Source: Corbicula japonica
Taxonomy: Eukaryota; Mollusca; Bivalvia; Venerida; Cyrenidae
Direction: 5' to 3'
DNA length: 64,000 nucleotides
Assembly (NCBI GenBank): GCA_038501625.1
Contig: JAZAYU010000034.1
Span: 1,054,001-1,118,000 of the forward strand
Part shown: positions 22,835 to 34,069 of the stretch, one piece after another
Position numbering within the stretch: the first letter of the stretch is position 1
Layout: each line of letters starts with the position of its first letter
The notes under the pieces: model-generated
The model's input: the letters and a program-made list of their open reading frames with translations, nothing else
What the model was told of the DNA's origin: nothing
The model's database searches: none
Position numbers and translations under genes: made by a program

Positions 22835-23098
22835 TATGAGAACTTGTTGGGGCAAGTGTGAGATTTGTGCACCCTTGAACCTGGTTTAAACCCCGACTGG
22901 CAATTTGTTTTGCCACTGACCGTTCCAAGGCGGTAACCCCAAGGGTTCTCTTTTTCGTTAATTGTTTGTGGCGTCTTATTTGAATTGACATACTTATAAA
23001 AAAAACATGCTCTATTTTCCTCTCTTATTTTTCGCTGCGTGGGGAGGCTGTGTTTGAGACTGGCGATTCCTGATAGGCATATTTCACTTTTGTACAGT
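22835..23098 (+). repeat. Family D dispersed repeat, best copy
   Basis: GAGAACTTGTTGGGGCAAGT, GTGCACCCTTGAACCTGGTT, TAAACCCCGACTGGCAA, TTGCCACTGACCGTTCCAAG, GCGGTAACCCCAAGGG, GCGTGGGGAGGCTGTG, GCGATTCCTGATAGGCATAT. Superfamily unknown: no inverted ends and no clear polymerase III boxes. Confidence 0.75.
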
Positions 23099-24459
23099 AA
23101 AGCTTTAACGTTTAAATTAGTGACAGGTCTGAGATCCCAACACAAGCATGCACGCTCGCTTGGCACGCACACAAACAGCTAACTTCAGAAAGTATCTGCG
23201 CAATAAATGCCTTGAAATGGACAGTGGCACAACATATTGCCGCTGCAGGTTTGACAAGAATATACAATGAACCTCACATTTCTCTCGCTGGTTTTTTTTT
23301 TTCATTTGGTGACTTAGATGAACTTGAGTGTCGAGAACTGCATCCCTGTCAATGAGAATGGGGAAACGCATTGGTAAAATTTTCTTTTAATTTAATTACC
23401 TCTCCATATGAAACAATCCGGACGATGTTCTAATAACTAGCTCTTTTCAGATGTTGCATTTAGGAGCTTATTTTCTGCATTGTGTTTTATCAAACTATTG
23501 CAACAGAATCGGATCAAAGGAACATGTTGTTTCATGCTTTGCGCAATATATATCTATACTACTGATTCTGTGTTACGATCAATTAGGATTTGTCCCAGAG
23601 ATTTTAGCTTTGTCACTAATCCTTGCTTGAATTGATTCCTACTGGAAAATATCTCGTGATCCGATTGACCGGTAATGGCATTATTAAAGCCGTCTAAATG
23701 AGAAAATGGAACCGAATATGAAAACCTTTTAGTGCATCGCGTGAATGTTTTGATTCGTTTACCCTTTGTGATAGAAAAATATATTATTAAAACATTTTAT
23801 ACGGTGTTGAAAGTGATAAGACAATACTGACGTGTTAGATTAAAGTCGCTGACAAATCTGCCATTAGCATATTAATAAATTTCAAAGATACGATACTAAA
23901 TTGTGATCGCTCTACATTAGCAAAGTCTGTATGGGTATCATTAACTGAAAACTGAAACCCGAGACACGCAAATTAAGGAAGCAAACATACAACAAACTTT
24001 AAGGTGCTATTTAGTAAATTATTGACTTAAGTTCTGGCCGGAATGAACAAAAAGGTTATTACAAAGAGATTCGTATTGCGTTTAGATTTTTTTTGTTTTT
24101 TTGCTCGCATTTTTAACTGGAAACAAATTGCTTTCTGAAAATGGCTAATGAGTATAATGTTATTATTACACTGAAATGAAATATTATTATTGATTCGCTT
24201 TAGTTTCAATGCCGTCGTAAAGCATTCTATCCAAACGAATCTGACACTAGTTAATTAATTTTGCCGTAACTTATTACAGCGAAATTGACAACAGTACACG
24301 CAACGTGCTGGCCGGGATTTGATGCAGGATTGCAATATAACATGAAGGTTTTACTCCAATTGATATCCAGACATATAATTCTTGATATTCTCCCGTCCTT
24401 TGGGTTGGATATTGTCGACATTTATACTTACAATCCGGCTTTCAACTCGACGATCGCCA
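23099..24459. other. Non-coding, left flank of the LINE
   Basis: The frame at 23117-23371 (minus) and its overlaps give no recognisable product. No gene supported. Confidence 0.6.
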
Positions 24460-25812
24460 CACAATGCTTGCAGGGAAAATCTCTCACCTTTACTTTTTTC
24501 TCTCTACTTAAATGACTTGCATGAATTTTTCAACACTTCAGGTACCGTTAATGGCATAACGTGCTCCACTCATGAGTTTGACAACGATATAATTAGATTT
24601 ATGAAATTATTTATTCTCTTATACGCCGATGATACAGTAATACTAGCAGACTCGACAAGTGACCTACAATCCGCATTAAATGTCTATGAACAATTTTGTG
24701 ATTTTTGGAAACTTACCTTAAATACGTCCAAAACCAAAATTATGGTGTTCTCTCGAGCACGAAATATCCATTATGATTTTAAATTCAAAAACCAGACTCT
24801 CGAAATAGTAAATGAATATAAATATCTCGGTATAATGTTTAACAGAAACGGTTCCTTTAGCAATGCAAAAAAACACATAGCAAATCAAGCAACTAAAGCA
24901 ATGTACGCCCTTCTACGTAAATCAAAAACTATGTCACTACCAATCGATCTCCAAATAGAACTTTTAAATAAAACTGTTAAACCAATATTATTGTACGGTT
25001 GCGAAGTATGGGGTTACGGAAACAATAGTATCTTAGAAAGAGTTCAATTGAAATTCTTAAAATATTTGCTAGGACTTAAATCTACCACCGCTACATGTAT
25101 TGTATACGGCGAAACAGGAGTCAAACCCCTCCATATTGATATAGAAACAAGAATTATTTCTTACTGGTCAAAATTATCATTACCGGAAAACGACAAACTT
25201 GCTAGCTCTATATATAAATGTGTTCTTAGCAATTTATTACATACCCCAAATCTACCAAGATCAAGATTCAGTTGGTTAAAAAATGTTCAAAACATTTTAA
25301 TTAAATGTGGTTTAAATAATGTATGGGTTACCAATAATTATCCCAATTCTAAATGGTTAACGGAAACAGTAAAACAAAAGCTTTCTGATTTATTTCTCAA
25401 TGAATGGTATTCCGATCTTGAACAATCAGGTAAATGCAGAAATTATAAATTATTTAAAACAGAATTTAAATTCGAAAAATATTTGATATATACAAATTCA
25501 AAGCAGCTCAAATATATGATAAAATTTAGAACAAGAAACAACAGATTACCCGTCGAAACAGGAAGCTGGAACAACACAGCCCTTCATCTAAGAATATGTA
25601 ATCTTTGTCATAGATCTATAGGTGACGAATTCCACTATATATTTGAATGTTCATTTTTCAGTAATAGTAGAAAACGGTACATCAATACAAGGTTTAGTTC
25701 AAGACCAAACATACATACATTTAGTTTTTTAATGAATATAAACAATGTAGACACAAATGAATATCAGAAACTGTGCTTGTTTGTTAAAGAAATAATACTT
25801 AATGCCAGGTAA
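24460..25812 (+). CDS. LINE ORF2 fragment: reverse transcriptase, partial, without the endonuclease domain
   Basis: About 450 codons remain open with no stop or frameshift, including the YADD active site and a C-terminal CCHC-like finger. A full ORF2 of this group is around 900-1000 residues, so roughly the N-terminal half is missing. The first homologous residues (ENLSP) follow a point where the expected RQGE run is broken, which places the truncation at about 24457. It cannot be autonomous as it stands. Confidence 0.85.
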   Translation, partial: HNACRENLSPLLFSLYLNDLHEFFNTSGTVNGITCSTHEFDNDIIRFMKLFILLYADDTVILADSTSDLQSALNVYEQFCDFWKLTLNTSKTKIMVFSRARNIHYDFKFKNQTLEIVNEYKYLGIMFNRNGSFSNAKKHIANQATKAMYALLRKSKTMSLPIDLQIELLNKTVKPILLYGCEVWGYGNNSILERVQLKFLKYLLGLKSTTATCIVYGETGVKPLHIDIETRIISYWSKLSLPENDKLASSIYKCVLSNLLHTPNLPRSRFSWLKNVQNILIKCGLNNVWVTNNYPNSKWLTETVKQKLSDLFLNEWYSDLEQSGKCRNYKLFKTEFKFEKYLIYTNSKQLKYMIKFRTRNNRLPVETGSWNNTALHLRICNLCHRSIGDEFHYIFECSFFSNSRKRYINTRFSSRPNIHTFSFLMNINNVDTNEYQKLCLFVKEIILNAR

Positions 25813-26068
25813 AATCTAGTGTACTATATTCTTTCCTCTTAGGGTACTCTCTCTTTGATACGTTTCTTTTTTGTTCTTTTTTTTTTTACTGTCATCCTTC
25901 TTCAAATAACAAGATAGCTACTTTATTACGTACATTCTCTAAATCATCAATTGATCAGTTATGTTTCATTGTTGTCTCGTTTTTGCTTTGAATATTTTGT
26001 TGTACCTCATGCTATCATGTACCATGATCTGAGAGAAATAAATTGTATTGTATTGTATTGTATTGCAC
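24460..26068 (+). mobile_element. 5'-truncated LINE (non-LTR retrotransposon), C-terminal part of ORF2 with 3' tail
   Basis: An open frame ending with TAA at 25812 encodes the second half of a reverse transcriptase and its C-terminal region. From about 24460 it reads ENLSPLLFSLYLNDL (palm), then LLYADDTVILADS (catalytic YADD), TLNTSKTKIMVF, YLGIMFNRNGSF and ILLYGCEVWG, and ends with a CX2C-X8-HX4-C finger (CNLC...H...C, residues 406-423 counted from the ATG at 24382). This order is typical of jockey/CR1-superfamily LINEs; the exact clade is not assigned. The endonuclease and the first RT motifs are absent, as expected from 5' truncation. The 3' UTR of about 230 bases ends in a short-repeat tail (TTGTA)n at 26043-26065. 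Residues encoded before about 24460 do not look like RT. Confidence 0.88.
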
Positions 26069-26271
26069 GTGTTTTGCGTCATAAAACATATTGATGGAAT
26101 TTTCTCGTGTCTCCAAAGTTCAGGTTGTCGAAGGCGCCACCTGCAGTATTTTTTCTTGCACGTGTTTTTATGTCAGAGACTGTTGTCTCGTTTATTTTGC
26201 ATATTATGTATATTTTACGTATTAATTATTTCATTTAAGGTCTTAATTGGTGCAATAATATGACTTCCTGG

Positions 26272-26416
26272 TGCCAAGGGTATAAAGCTGAGATTGGAAA
26301 CCAGTCTCAAATCTCAAGTATCTGTTTGGCTGAAATGGCGACTGGTCGCCATTTCAGCCAATCAGATGCTTGAGATTTGAGACTGGTTTCCATGCTCAGT
26401 TTTATAACCTTGGGCA
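26272..26416. repeat. Family A palindrome, copy 8
   Basis: Full-length copy, ends GTGCCAAGGGTATAAAG and TTTATAACCTTGGGCAC; one CCAAT box altered in the left arm (TGTTTGGC). Confidence 0.9.
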
Positions 26417-26561
26417 CTGACTCTAAAATTCTACTTTATTTCTGGAAATGCTTTGATTGCCTTTAACGTGATATGTATTTATATGTGCATTTTGTGAGTC
26501 AGTGATATTTCTTTTCTATATTAAACTTTGACAGCGATCGAACACCGATATGAAAACATGA

Positions 26562-26897
26562 ATTTGTTTGTGGAGTTAATGTAAATGTAACTTGTTTGTG
26601 GAGTTAATGTAAATGTAACTTGTTTGTGGAGTTAGTGTAAATGTAACTTGTTTGTGGATTTATTGTAAATGTAACTTGTTTGTGAAGTTAATGTAAATGT
26701 AACTTGTTTGTGGAGTTAATGTAAATGTAACTTGTTTGTGAAGTTAATGTAAATGTAACTTGTTTGTGGAGTTAATGTAAATGTAACTTGTTTGTGGAGT
26801 TAATGTAAATGTAACTTGTTTGTGCATTTAATGTAAATGCAACTTGTTTGTGGGGTTAATGTAAATGTAACTTGTTTGTGGATTTAATGTAAATAAC
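26562..26897 (+). repeat. 28-bp minisatellite, 12 units
   Basis: Unit TTGTTTGTGGAGTTAATG plus TAAATGTAAC, 28 bases, repeated twelve times with few substitutions (GAAG, GGATTT and GCATTT variants). Confidence 0.92.
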
Positions 26898-27054
26898 AAT
26901 ATATGGATGTCCATACCAGTTCGCAACTCCGTATCGATGCCAGTAAACAAATTTTGATACATCCCAAACAATAATGTGCTCATTACGCTCGCTGATCATA
27001 GCACATTAAAGGGATTATTTCGAATAAATATCGTAAATTATTGTAATATGCTCA

Positions 27055-27165
27055 ACTCAGTGCCAGATGGCGGAGTCCCATATCCGCCTACGATTAGCCT
27101 CCATCAACCTGAGTCTGCAATATTTTAATATTTGTCAGGTTTGGTGACTTTCGTGGTTTAGTTTT
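27055..27165 (+). repeat. Family E repeat, diverged
   Basis: Keeps the 3' part: CCTGAGTCTGCAATATTTTA, ATATTTGTCAGGTTTGGTG. The octamer palindrome is lost. Confidence 0.45.
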
Positions 27166-29123
27166 CCAATATTGTACAAATTAAAAATTACCTCTTCTTT
27201 TAACGATTTATAAAATGTTTACCAGTCAACATCTTTGAGTTCGTCATTTGTAAATAAATGACAACCAAAATTAATGATTTTTAAAATCTATTTCTGTTTT
27301 CTTCACTTCCAGCATATCCTTACAAACTATAAGAAGCCATACACATTTCTTACGATCATAACAGTATTTTGCTATCACGGAATACACATATATTAGAGAA
27401 AATAATGTGTTAAAGTATAGCATACACACGCCAAGCAGTGGTATTAATTGCTCTCGTGAAAAAAACAAATTGAAACTGGGAAAATGAAGAAAACCTTCTC
27501 GTATTTATATTCATGATGAGAAAGCATACAATATATAAAGGAAGATATAGAGTCCCGCTTAATTTGATCAGCTAACTAACAGCACAAAAAGAGTCATTTA
27601 ACAACAGGCATCGAGTTCTGGTACCTTATTGACGCAGCAGCGAGTTTTAATTTCCGGAACGACACGGAATATCAATGATAGACTGTGGATACAGTATTGC
27701 TTTGATGGAACTGCTATGTCGGAGAAGCCTTTCAGGCTATCTGTTTGATTAATAGGTTTGATTTGCCGTCTTTTCTTTCACCGGTTGTTACATTGCGTTT
27801 TATAAAGAATGTTTGCTTTGCGATTATTGTAAAACACGCAGGAATGGCGCTCACGTAGGAAGCTGTGGACGCACATTTGTCTACCATTGTAAGTTTAATG
27901 CATTTTACGTCTCCATGAAAATTAAAAGTAAAATACTGCAATTAGTTTTATGTTTGTTGTAATATATTGGCTCAGGAAGGCCGTTTTCTTAGAAATAGTG
28001 ATGTTTTAATAATTATTCGTTGAAATTGTAAAATCCCAATATAAATCATACAGGCTATATTCACATTTAGTCATAAAATATAAGTAAATGCATATGTAAA
28101 GTTGACCAACGACCAATTTGTGCATTGTTCATGCAAATAACTTGGTTCTCCTACAGAAAAATGTTCATCCACAATAATTAACTTGAAAGCTTCATATCCT
28201 CAGTGTATCTTTACAAATGAAACTCGTGTACGCATTAAAGATACTTCTATCTAGTCATATTCCGAGGCAAACATTTAAATTAAACCAATATAAAACATGA
28301 CATAACATTACCTTAAAGCATAATTCCCAGCTAATGTAAATTGTCCCATGTCATTGCCCCATGTTTGATACACAGCTGATATCTGTTATTGTTGATTATT
28401 GGTGTGCAAATGCATTTTTATGAGTTCGTTTGTTTGGAATTTTGTGAGGCATTATAATGTCACGACTGCTACACGGAACATCAATTAACATTTGTTTTCA
28501 TATTGTCTGTTACGTATATTGTCCGTTGTTATTTGAATTTTTCCTTCTTATCTATAATTGTGAATATGACTACTCTTAACCATTTTTGTATTTTTGAATT
28601 TAAATAACACCAATAATATCATTTATTTAAATTGCTGGCATTCACATTCAACTACTTGTTGTTGACAATCAGTTTCACAAACCTCTTTATGTCTTACACT
28701 AAAACTTTTGACGTTTTGTTTTTAAAACATTCCGACGTTTAACCAATATCATGATTTGTTTTTCTAACTGCAAAAAGACCAGCATGAGAAATGAATAGAC
28801 ATGTTGGTATTTGTTAAGAGTTGACGCATTTTGTTTCTTTGAAATTCAAATGCTATGTTGTCCACCTACAGTTTGAGAAGAAGGTTTTCTAGCAATTTGT
28901 CCATTTGTTACTTGTTTTAAACATTTTGTTAATGAAGAACACGTTTTCCAAACATTGAACTTAATCTGCTTTCAACAAATTAGTTCATATATTTCAACCG
29001 TTGTTATTGTAGAAACAAAATGAAGCGTTCGGGCGAGCGTGCTAAATCAATGTAATGTCATAACTGGTACATCAAATATCAATTACTGCCTTTTGCTCCT
29101 GCAGTTGAAGTATCGGTATCATT
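27166..29123. other. AT-rich non-coding stretch
   Basis: No repeat or exon recognised between the minisatellite/E repeat and the decayed LINE. Confidence 0.6.
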
Positions 29124-29977
29124 ATGTTTGATCATATTTGTAGGGATAATCGTGTCTGGATGTCATTAAATCGATTAATTTTGCATTTATTATCTTCTTG
29201 CATTAGCAAAACTTGTAATTATTCAGTACAGTTTGCTATCAATGGAGCTGATCAATTGTATTCATTTAATGTAACAAATCCGTTATATAATCTGCCTCAT
29301 GTTGCATTTATTGAATATCAATTATGTTTTGATGAAATTGACAGGTCTTTATTGTGGATAAAACTACTAAATGAAAAAGTTAGTTCAAAAGTAGTAAAAG
29401 CTATAAAGTCTTTGTATCAGGCCCAAAAATCGGGTGTCCGTTTAACTAAAAAACATCAACATTTTTCAACTGTGATATCGGATTGATACAGGGGGACCCG
29501 AGTTCTCCTCTTTTTTTCGTGCTTTTCGTGAACGATATTATTGAAAATATCAATACTGATCTTAACGACATTTTCTCCATAAACGAAATGAAATTATTTC
29601 TCGCAGACAACCAGGTTCTTTTTGCGAAGTCTCCAGATACGCTTCAAAATGCTAAAAGATGTAGAAAAATATTGTAAGTTGTGGAGTATAAGGATTAATA
29701 CGGACAAAACAAAAGCTATGATTTTCGAAAAGGGGATTAATACAAATTATGATTTCTTTATATACAATACCATATAAATAGAAATCGTTCAATCTTTCAA
29801 ATACTTAGGTATGACTTTATATAAAAACGGTAGTTGGTTCAGGAGCCAAAAATGCATTGCTAAACATGCCTCATTCGCGTTATACAACCTGTTTAACCTA
29901 TTTCAGAAAATCGAATTGTCGATTTCACATACATTGAAGCTGTTTGATATCTTAGTATATCGGTGTTAAACTTTGGG
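29124..29977 (+). pseudogene. Decayed LINE reverse transcriptase fragment
   Basis: Three reading frames in turn give RT sequence. The first (to about 29485) contains FDEIDRSLLWIKLLNEKVS, the motif A region with its catalytic Asp. The second (29483-29677) reads IQGDPSSPLFFVLFVNDI and then LFLADNQVLFAKSPDTLQ, where the YADD site has become LADN. The third (from about 29649) reads LKDVEKYCKLWSIRINTDK and FKYLGMTLYKNGSW, with an internal TAA. A frameshift near 29480, another near 29650, the lost active site and the stop show that it is dead. It differs from the 24.5-kb copy and is cut by the assembly gap at 29978. Confidence 0.82.
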
Positions 29978-30477
29978 NNNNNNNNNNNNNNNNNNNNNNN
30001 NNNNNNNNNNNNNNNNNNNNNNNNNNNNNNNNNNNNNNNNNNNNNNNNNNNNNNNNNNNNNNNNNNNNNNNNNNNNNNNNNNNNNNNNNNNNNNNNNNNN
30101 NNNNNNNNNNNNNNNNNNNNNNNNNNNNNNNNNNNNNNNNNNNNNNNNNNNNNNNNNNNNNNNNNNNNNNNNNNNNNNNNNNNNNNNNNNNNNNNNNNNN
30201 NNNNNNNNNNNNNNNNNNNNNNNNNNNNNNNNNNNNNNNNNNNNNNNNNNNNNNNNNNNNNNNNNNNNNNNNNNNNNNNNNNNNNNNNNNNNNNNNNNNN
30301 NNNNNNNNNNNNNNNNNNNNNNNNNNNNNNNNNNNNNNNNNNNNNNNNNNNNNNNNNNNNNNNNNNNNNNNNNNNNNNNNNNNNNNNNNNNNNNNNNNNN
30401 NNNNNNNNNNNNNNNNNNNNNNNNNNNNNNNNNNNNNNNNNNNNNNNNNNNNNNNNNNNNNNNNNNNNNNNNNNNNN
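29978..30477. other. Assembly gap, 500 N
   Basis: Exactly 500 undetermined bases, a round number typical of a placeholder for unknown length. It interrupts the decayed LINE fragment. Open frames across it are artefacts. Confidence 0.98.
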
Positions 30478-31539
30478 CTAATCTGTGTAACACTTGCTTC
30501 AACGTTCTTGTACCCGGTTCAAACTAATTTTAAACAAATGTTATGGGTAAAAATTATTGATGATTTTAGTATTAATGAGTTTCTTATGACAGTTTCAAAC
30601 TAGTGTTTTATTTTGAATAATCATAAACAAAATAATAAAACATATGCAGATTTACACTATCATCATAACTCTCATTTATTTTGTTTCAATTAGCTTAACA
30701 TATGCGATTTTCTGCCTTAACGAAAATTTATTGGTCGTAAAATATGTATAGTATCTTCAGTAAAAACGGCGCCACCGGGGGCGGCAGGTTAACGAATCGA
30801 ATGCAGTAAGTCACAGTTGAAAAAAAAACGCTGCAATGTGAGAAACAATACAAGTAGTGATAACAACAGGTATGCTCCGTACTGTATGTCTGGTGTGCGA
30901 GTTCTCTGCATTTGAAAGCATTGCTTAACGACTTTAAAAGATTGGGTAACGGGGAAAGAGATTCATAAGTTCCTGCAATGAGGCTTATAGGGAATTTTTG
31001 AATTTCGAAACATGTTTAAGTACGTATTTTGTTTATTTCAGTTTCATATCTGACGAAGACTAAAGCGCGTAGTATAAATATTTTCGAAATCATTATGTTG
31101 TTTTCCACTTTCATTTGAATTTATTATTTGAATTTTGGAAGAAAACAATAAGGCTTTACCTCCCTTCTTTTATACCGCTCAGCTGTTGTCACATCTAGTA
31201 CATGGGTTAAACTTGTAGAGTTCAGAAAGGTGTCTATACTGTAAGGCAAAATTAACTTTAAAAACAGCATCTGTGTCGGAATGTGCAATAAGACTTTCCG
31301 TAAAATGGAGGTTGCAGCCGTCTGCATTGATTTAAGGTTATATATCTGCAAAAACCTCTGTTATAAAGTCAAGCTTTATTATTAAAAACGTTTTGAGCTT
31401 GAAACAGTGTTAAAGATTTAAATGAATGCAATCTTTGCGTAGCAAAAATAATTTAAAACGGGTGTATCGGTACCACAAATTACGAAAATCGTGTTGCAAG
31501 TTTTATCACTGATACCCACATTTCATAAAAAATACAAAT
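30478..31539. other. Non-coding, right of the assembly gap
   Basis: No continuation of the LINE is readable here, so the element ends inside the gap. Otherwise nothing seen. Confidence 0.6.
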
Positions 31540-31750
31540 GCAATTTGCATATCAGGAATTGCCACATCCACAAATCACATTCTCCCCACGCAACCAAAAC
31601 GTAGAGTGAAAAAGAGAGCATAGAATTATAAAATATTCAATTAAAACAACAACAACAACAACAAACAAAAATGAGAGCATGAGCGGTACAACCTTGGAAC
31701 GGTCAGTGGCAAAACAATGTTAAACCAGGTTTTACGGTGCACCAACCTCA
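31540..31750 (-). repeat. Family D dispersed repeat, interrupted by palindrome A copy 9
   Basis: TTTGCATATCAGGAATTGCC, AGAGAGCATAGAATTATAAA, AACCTTGGAACGGTCAGTGG, then CAGGTTTTACGGTGCACCAA. Its continuation (31945-32165) lies beyond the inserted palindrome. Confidence 0.72.
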
Positions 31751-31767
31751 TTCTTTAAAAAAAAAAA

Positions 31768-31919
31768 CAGGGCCCAAGATCATAAAACTAAGTTTTGAGA
31801 TCAGTCTCAAATCTCAAGGATCTGATTGGCTGAAATAGCGACTTGTCGCCATTTCAGCCAATCAGATGTTTGAGATTTGAGACTGATCTCCAGATTTAGT
31901 TTAATGATCTTGGGCTCAG
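31768..31919. repeat. Family A palindrome, copy 9, nested in a family D repeat
   Basis: GATCATAAAACT subfamily, ends CAGGGCCCAAGATCATAAAA and TTTAATGATCTTGGGCTC. Family D sequence continues on both sides, so copy 9 inserted into it. Confidence 0.87.
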
Positions 31920-31944
31920 GTTCTCATGTTAAAAAAAAACACGT

Positions 31945-32165
31945 ACAGTTTATATTGGTGAATTAGCTCTAACCCACCCAACAACTCGCAAAGTTGCATG
32001 CAAAAGCACACAGACATAGAGCTAAAAGCATTGCCAAGCAAAAAGGTGGATATTTAATGACCTTATCGAAACCATAGCCCCGCGAGTCAAATCAGCAAGA
32101 ACACGATGACATGAATACAAGAAACAGATCGAGCTTTTAGGTTCTTTTAAACAATTCCCTATAAA
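31945..32165 (-). repeat. Family D-associated segment
   Basis: GTGAATTAGCTCTAACCCAC, GTTGCATGCAAAAGCACACA, GCATTGCCAAGCAAAAAGGT match the segment at 15105-15365. Confidence 0.5.
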
Positions 32166-32684
32166 CCTTTATAAACTCTTAAACTCCTGTCACAGTTGTG
32201 TAAGCAAACAGGGTAATCATACTTATCCACTGTAGATGGAGTAAACACCAAGCATGCAGAGCGCTGTATTATATCGTTTGTAGCCCCTCAGATTCCCATT
32301 TTCATTAATTGTTTGTGGCGTCTTTTTTAATTGATCGTGTTATTAGGCATTGCTCTTATTTCCTCTTTACTTGAATCACGACCTTCTGTCGTTGAAATTC
32401 CACCTTCAAGTGAACATGCGGTCCTCTGAATTATTAGTTCTGCAGATACTGTGTGCATGTTGTCAGGCGATCCTACAAATATTATTACTATTACAATGAC
32501 GACAAAAACTGAAATTTCAGATAAAGAAGATCCATTTTAATTAAATTACGTAAACTTAAGGCGCCGAAAGAATCTATATAATTATTTTCATTTTGCTACT
32601 GCTTTTATTGAATGTAACTATTGAACTTGCTAGTTATTAAATAATTAAATTATATTGAAAAGAATTACGAAATACGCATATATG

Positions 32685-33030
32685 AAAAAATATGCACATC
32701 AGGAATTGCCGCAACTGAAAAAGCAGCCTCCCCAAGCAGCCAAAAACTAGAGAAGAAGCGAAAGAATATGTTTATAACAGAATCAATTTCAAATATGAAA
32801 CCACCAACAGTTAACACAACCATACCATAATAATTTATGATAACTCAACTTTCAACAAAAAAGTTAAAATAGATAGCGCATTACAAAAAAACATACAAAT
32901 AAGACGATTTAAATACAATAATGTAATAGAAACCACAAACTAATAACTAAAGAATGCATTTGATACAAGGGGAAGTTGGATGGAGAAACCAGGTTCTGGG
33001 CTGTACCAGCCTAACACTTTCCCTGATGAA
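32685..33030 (-). repeat. Family D dispersed repeat, expanded copy
   Basis: ATATGCACATCAGGAATTGC, GCAGCCTCCCCAAGCAGCCA, CAATTTCAAATATGAAACCA and, after about 170 bases of extra sequence, GAAACCAGGTTCTGGGCTGT. Confidence 0.62.
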
Positions 33031-33904
33031 TTCCATTTATAAAAACATGTTTTAAACGAACCACACAGTCGATCATGCTCCACGTTTGTAAAAGAAGTGA
33101 AGGTATGGAAAGGCATTGTAAGAATTTCTCAGGAAATCAGAGTACCATATCAGGAGGAAGATTTCTTCAGAACAAAAGAGTTTTAATATGAACTAAGGCA
33201 CTGCCCTCTCGGAATCGACAACTGAAAACTGAAACTACAGAGAACAATGGCTGCTCATTAACATTCTGTTGGTATCTTCTTAACGTTTTTAATGTCAGGA
33301 TTATAGCAAATGAATATAACTAAAAACTAATTTCATTCTGTTGTAATGTTTTATTTTATATTACAGTTTATGGATATGGTGCTTTGGAAGCATTAGATAT
33401 AAAATTCTGTATTCATATATTATTTTATTATACTGCAAAGAAATTTGCTTAAATTTGATTGGATAATTTGCCGTTGATGTATATCCGTATTTACGGATCG
33501 GCCGTAGATATGAACGCACGTGCCTTAATTTCCCTCTCCGGCCTCCCACCTTTTGTTGTCGTCCGCCATTTTGTTTTGAATTCCCGTAAAAATGCATAAT
33601 TTGAAACCGATCTTGTAAATTATAAAGCGGTATGCTTAGGGATTATTGAAATTGTTACAGAAAATATTTGTGTTATGTTTTTAACGTTGAAAACGATCAG
33701 ATTATTCTCAAATTTGGTAAATAAATATCAAACCGATAGTCCATTCAATTTCTATAGAAGTGACGTCATACAGGTAAATTAATGACGTCAGACATGTAAT
33801 TATTGAGGTTCTCAGAAGGGAATTAAGCCGTTCGGCATTAAATAAGCGAAATAAATGAAAAAATCGATGTTTTCTAATTATTTTTGTCTGAAAAAGTCTT
33901 TGCA
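33031..33904. other. Non-coding, with a CRE pair
   Basis: No exon recognised. GATCGGCCGTAGATATGAAC and GTCCGCCATTTTGTTTTG are locally less AT-rich, which could suit a promoter, but no transcript can be placed. Confidence 0.5.
33761..33790. promoter_or_regulatory. Two CRE palindromes 22 bp apart
   Basis: TGACGTCA at 33761-33768 and 33783-33790, the full consensus for CREB/ATF-type bZIP factors. No gene start is recognised nearby. Single sites occur at 12590, 35494 and 42688. Confidence 0.4.
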
Positions 33905-34069
33905 GTATAATAAAACAATTATTTGGTTCCTTGAAAGGGTATGTGAGAATATATTGCCTGTCTGGGTGTCATATTATCCCTCGCCTGCGGCTCGGGTAAT
34001 ATGATACCTAGACCGGCAATGTATCCTCACATTCCCTGTCAAGAAACCAAATAACTATATAATGTATAC
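33905..34069. repeat. Palindrome with GC-rich core (family P), copy 1
   Basis: Arms of about 80 bases (ATTTGGTTCCTTGAAAGGGT... against ...CCCTGTCAAGAAACCAAAT) with inner GTCATATTATCCCTCG / CTCGGGTAATATGATAC and tip CCTGCGG. Arms are about 80% alike, so older than the 42-kb hairpins. Confidence 0.8.

Noticed and set aside
24285..24515. 76-codon frame overlapping the LINE start (MTTVHATCWPG...)
   Set aside because: Lies mostly in the left flank in a different frame from the RT; no similarity that I recognise.
29963..30527. Long open frames across the gap
   Set aside because: They consist of undetermined bases and carry no information.
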